From Crocinitomicaceae bacterium (GTDB lineage: Bacteria > Bacteroidota > Bacteroidia > Flavobacteriales_D > Sanyastnellaceae), in assembly GCA_020848015.1 (NCBI GenBank), contig JADLBA010000104.1, positions 1 to 9,194 of the forward strand: DNA of 9,194 nucleotides, given 5' to 3'. The notes beneath the pieces are model-generated. The model was not told the DNA's origin, did not search any database, and worked only from the letters and a program-made list of their open reading frames with translations. Within the stretch, counting starts at the first letter, position 1; each line of letters starts with the position of its first letter. Below are positions 8,201-9,194 of this stretch, piece by piece. The translations under genes and the position numbers were made by a program.

Positions 8201-9194
8201 GATGCCGGAAATTTTACTGATCCTACCGGTGGAAGCTATCCTCCTGCTACTACGCAGACCAACTCTACCCACGCAACAAAAGATCTTAAATACATAGGAG
8301 CTTTCTGGCAACATTCGAGTTCATGCGGCCAGTACGCAGAGTTCGATAATCTGAAAATACCGACAGGGCTTGCCAGCGGCTCCACATACACGTGGAATGG
8401 CGGTACCAGCGACTTTCAAACAGCTACTAACTGGACACCCACACGTACCTGCCCCCGCATTCATGATGTTTTGCAGTTCAACAGTAGCAGCCCCGCCTCG
8501 TCGGACGTGACAAATGTCCCGACACAAACTATTGGTCAATTAGTCATCACTGATAACCGCAATGTTACTTTCCATGATGGAACTGCCGCCGGAGTTAATA
8601 CCCTGACCATCGGAGGTCTTAGTGGTACCGACCTGAGTGTTGATGCCGGCTCTTCTCTGACATTCGATGTTTCTTCTACAAATAATCCGACGGATGGTGT
8701 AGTGGTGAATGTTGCCGCAGGTGCTACCGCTGTTATTGCTGGAAATGTGACATTCTTCAACGGTGTGTCAGGCGCAGCAAGACCGCACGGCCTGTTCATA
8801 GCAGACAGCAATGGAGCCATTGTGTCTTCATCGGGGGTTATCACTGCTATTGACCTTTCGGGAAGCCCTTTTGGAAGCACTGGATCTGCCAACGTTATCA
8901 CATTCCAATCCGGCTCTGTATATGAGGCACAGGATGGCTCGAATCCGTTTGCACTCACCCAGCCTTTGTCAAAGGTGGTGTTTGATGCAGGAAGTACCTA
9001 CCGCCATAAATACCTGACGATTCCCTCACTGGCAGGGCGTACCTACTCTCACTTTGAGTTCGATGTTCCATCGAATACTGTAACAGTATTAACTGGAAGT
9101 GCTACCGGATCATGGGTGGCAGACAATGTGAAAATTCTGAACGGAACATTGAATATAACCGGAAATGTCAACCCTATCAATGCGAAAATCAGAG
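5252..9194 (+). CDS. Large multidomain secreted surface protein, probable T9SS cargo (C-terminus beyond window)
   Basis: The frame is open for 1314 codons without a stop and leaves the window. Residues 1-35 form a signal peptide (K2, R10, hydrophobic IIALIALISTFGLY, small residues before Q35). Modules in order, by eye: a beta-sandwich of the kind starting TGSNAQDFNTLA and ending IDDVTV (about 37-243); IPT/TIG domain (249-332); Ig-like domain with ICAGQSIDF and NTYYAEAE (337-414); fibronectin III-like domain (424-518); GEVED-like domain with WVDFNGDADF (594-603) and YGNAQDY (661-667); Ig-like domain with YEVSLTSGSGF (674-787); concanavalin/LamG-like lectin domain from FDNFNRTDG (795) to EFDNLKI (1036); then a repetitive beta-rich region opening with TWNGG...ATNW (1047-1061). 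Such proteins usually act in adhesion, glycan binding or gliding. No catalytic domain is visible. A T9SS C-terminal sorting domain is expected but lies outside. The ATG at 5252 is the only start that gives a signal peptide; there is no Shine-Dalgarno. Confidence 0.8.
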   Translation, partial: MKQTLTHSVRIIALIALISTFGLYCFPGASKSWGQIISMTTTGSNAQDFNTLAMSGTGITWADNSTIPSWYASRTTYNAGTGSSNTGALYSFGSVSASDRALGSVNTNGTGAIAYGIQLQNNSGSAITDMTVAYTGEQWRKESNTTQDQILFYYKVFSSAETSVTNAVDGSWTAITSLTFNAPIASGASATALDGNAVANKIVFSAQAMTGLSIPDGQYVMFKWIDQNITGSDHGPSIDDVTVAWTAAPSSPPTITSLSGTSGCEGTSITITGTNFAGVVAADVEVGGVAVSSISSNSGTEIVAILGGAASGVVTVTNDAGTGTSDDSFTVYAAPGAPTVVNPTSPVSICAGQSIDFNATSPGNTINWYSQASGGTTVGSSASGGDFSYIVPSDNTYYAEAETAQGCKSLTRSATGAITLNNVPGNATTPSPTNSATGICYSGTGAVSSISWASVSGALSYDVYFGEGGTPPGSVTSNVGATSYSTGALAQNTQYSWKIVPKNACGDAIGASAWTFTTATTPCFCTPTYSNSGSGDFATQVSLETLLQNTASNPPPHYVNYTTTQNAIPDLGRMLSYNLNLVSSYDVNQYNGVWVDFNGDADFSATEFFTSNTNAGSNGSATVVISVPFDAVLGNVRMRVRAGDDVQPLSSQACGASSSNYGNAQDYVVNIVIPGPTLFTSPTSLAFENVPSGNTSAEMSFDLSAISLSPADGDITVTPPSNYEVSLTSGSGFSASSITVPYSGGELNSTPVFVRFKPTAPDTDYNGNIQCSGGGASTDNVAVSGNSLVLSYVLFDNFNRTDGNTVGVPTLVSSGGGSTAWTETQLLTEDFRARIEGNALRLAGCDVGESGSTGSTGSESVYFDVSDRYATNFSEAPGDLTWAFNMHTNNATPSGFGSNTYGIAMILGCDESDFRSANADGYAVVIGNSGSPDRVRLVYFTGGLTLNSHVFDITESTLANDLYFSVRVTYNSCTNLWSLEVRDDAGNFTDPTGGSYPPATTQTNSTHATKDLKYIGAFWQHSSSCGQYAEFDNLKIPTGLASGSTYTWNGGTSDFQTATNWTPTRTCPRIHDVLQFNSSSPASSDVTNVPTQTIGQLVITDNRNVTFHDGTAAGVNTLTIGGLSGTDLSVDAGSSLTFDVSSTNNPTDGVVVNVAAGATAVIAGNVTFFNGVSGAARPHGLFIADSNGAIVSSSGVITAIDLSGSPFGSTGSANVITFQSGSVYEAQDGSNPFALTQPLSKVVFDAGSTYRHKYLTIPSLAGRTYSHFEFDVPSNTVTVLTGSATGSWVADNVKILNGTLNITGNVNPINAKIR

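Noticed and set aside
8536..8958. 140-codon minus-strand frame
   Set aside because: It is antisense to the large surface gene, whose frame is continuous and has clear domain motifs; long antisense frames are expected opposite codon-biased genes.
1..9194. CRISPR array, defence system or phage genes
   Set aside because: No regularly spaced repeats and no such protein motifs were seen on either strand.

Overview
The window looks like a piece of a Bacteroidota chromosome. The strongest sign is the first gene: its N-terminal 561 codons read as PorZ, a component of the type IX secretion system (T9SS), which is known only from this phylum. The large secreted protein at the other end has the domain mix typical of Bacteroidota surface proteins (IPT/TIG, Ig-like, GEVED-like and lectin-like modules). 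The start codons lack Shine-Dalgarno sequences, which also fits. I cannot name a genus.

Layout. (1) 1-1685, minus strand: porZ, cut by the left window edge, so its C-terminus is missing. (2) 1686-3072: about 1.4 kb of AT-rich, mostly non-coding sequence. It holds a 5'-truncated IS4-family transposase fragment (2221-2523, plus), a probable copy of that element's right end (2595-2617) and two perfect 14-bp palindromes. (3) 3073-4122, minus: intact thiL (thiamine-monophosphate kinase), with two tandem hairpins just after its stop. (4) 4203-4608: a second IS4-family remnant on the minus strand, again right end plus transposase C-terminus. (5) 4609-5251: AT-rich, no convincing gene. (6) 5252-9194, plus: a very large multidomain secreted surface protein, open for 1314 codons and running off the right edge.

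The two largest genes are open at the window edges, so only partial products are visible. Their links are by inference. PorZ helps the cell-surface attachment complex anchor T9SS cargo, and the 5252-9194 protein is the kind of protein this machinery exports, but its diagnostic C-terminal sorting domain would lie outside the window. thiL is a housekeeping gene sitting between two decayed, inward-facing remnants of related insertion sequences. I see no CRISPR array, defence island, rRNA or tRNA gene. The most unusual structure is this inverted pair of IS4 right-end remnants around thiL. The rest is ordinary for the phylum.
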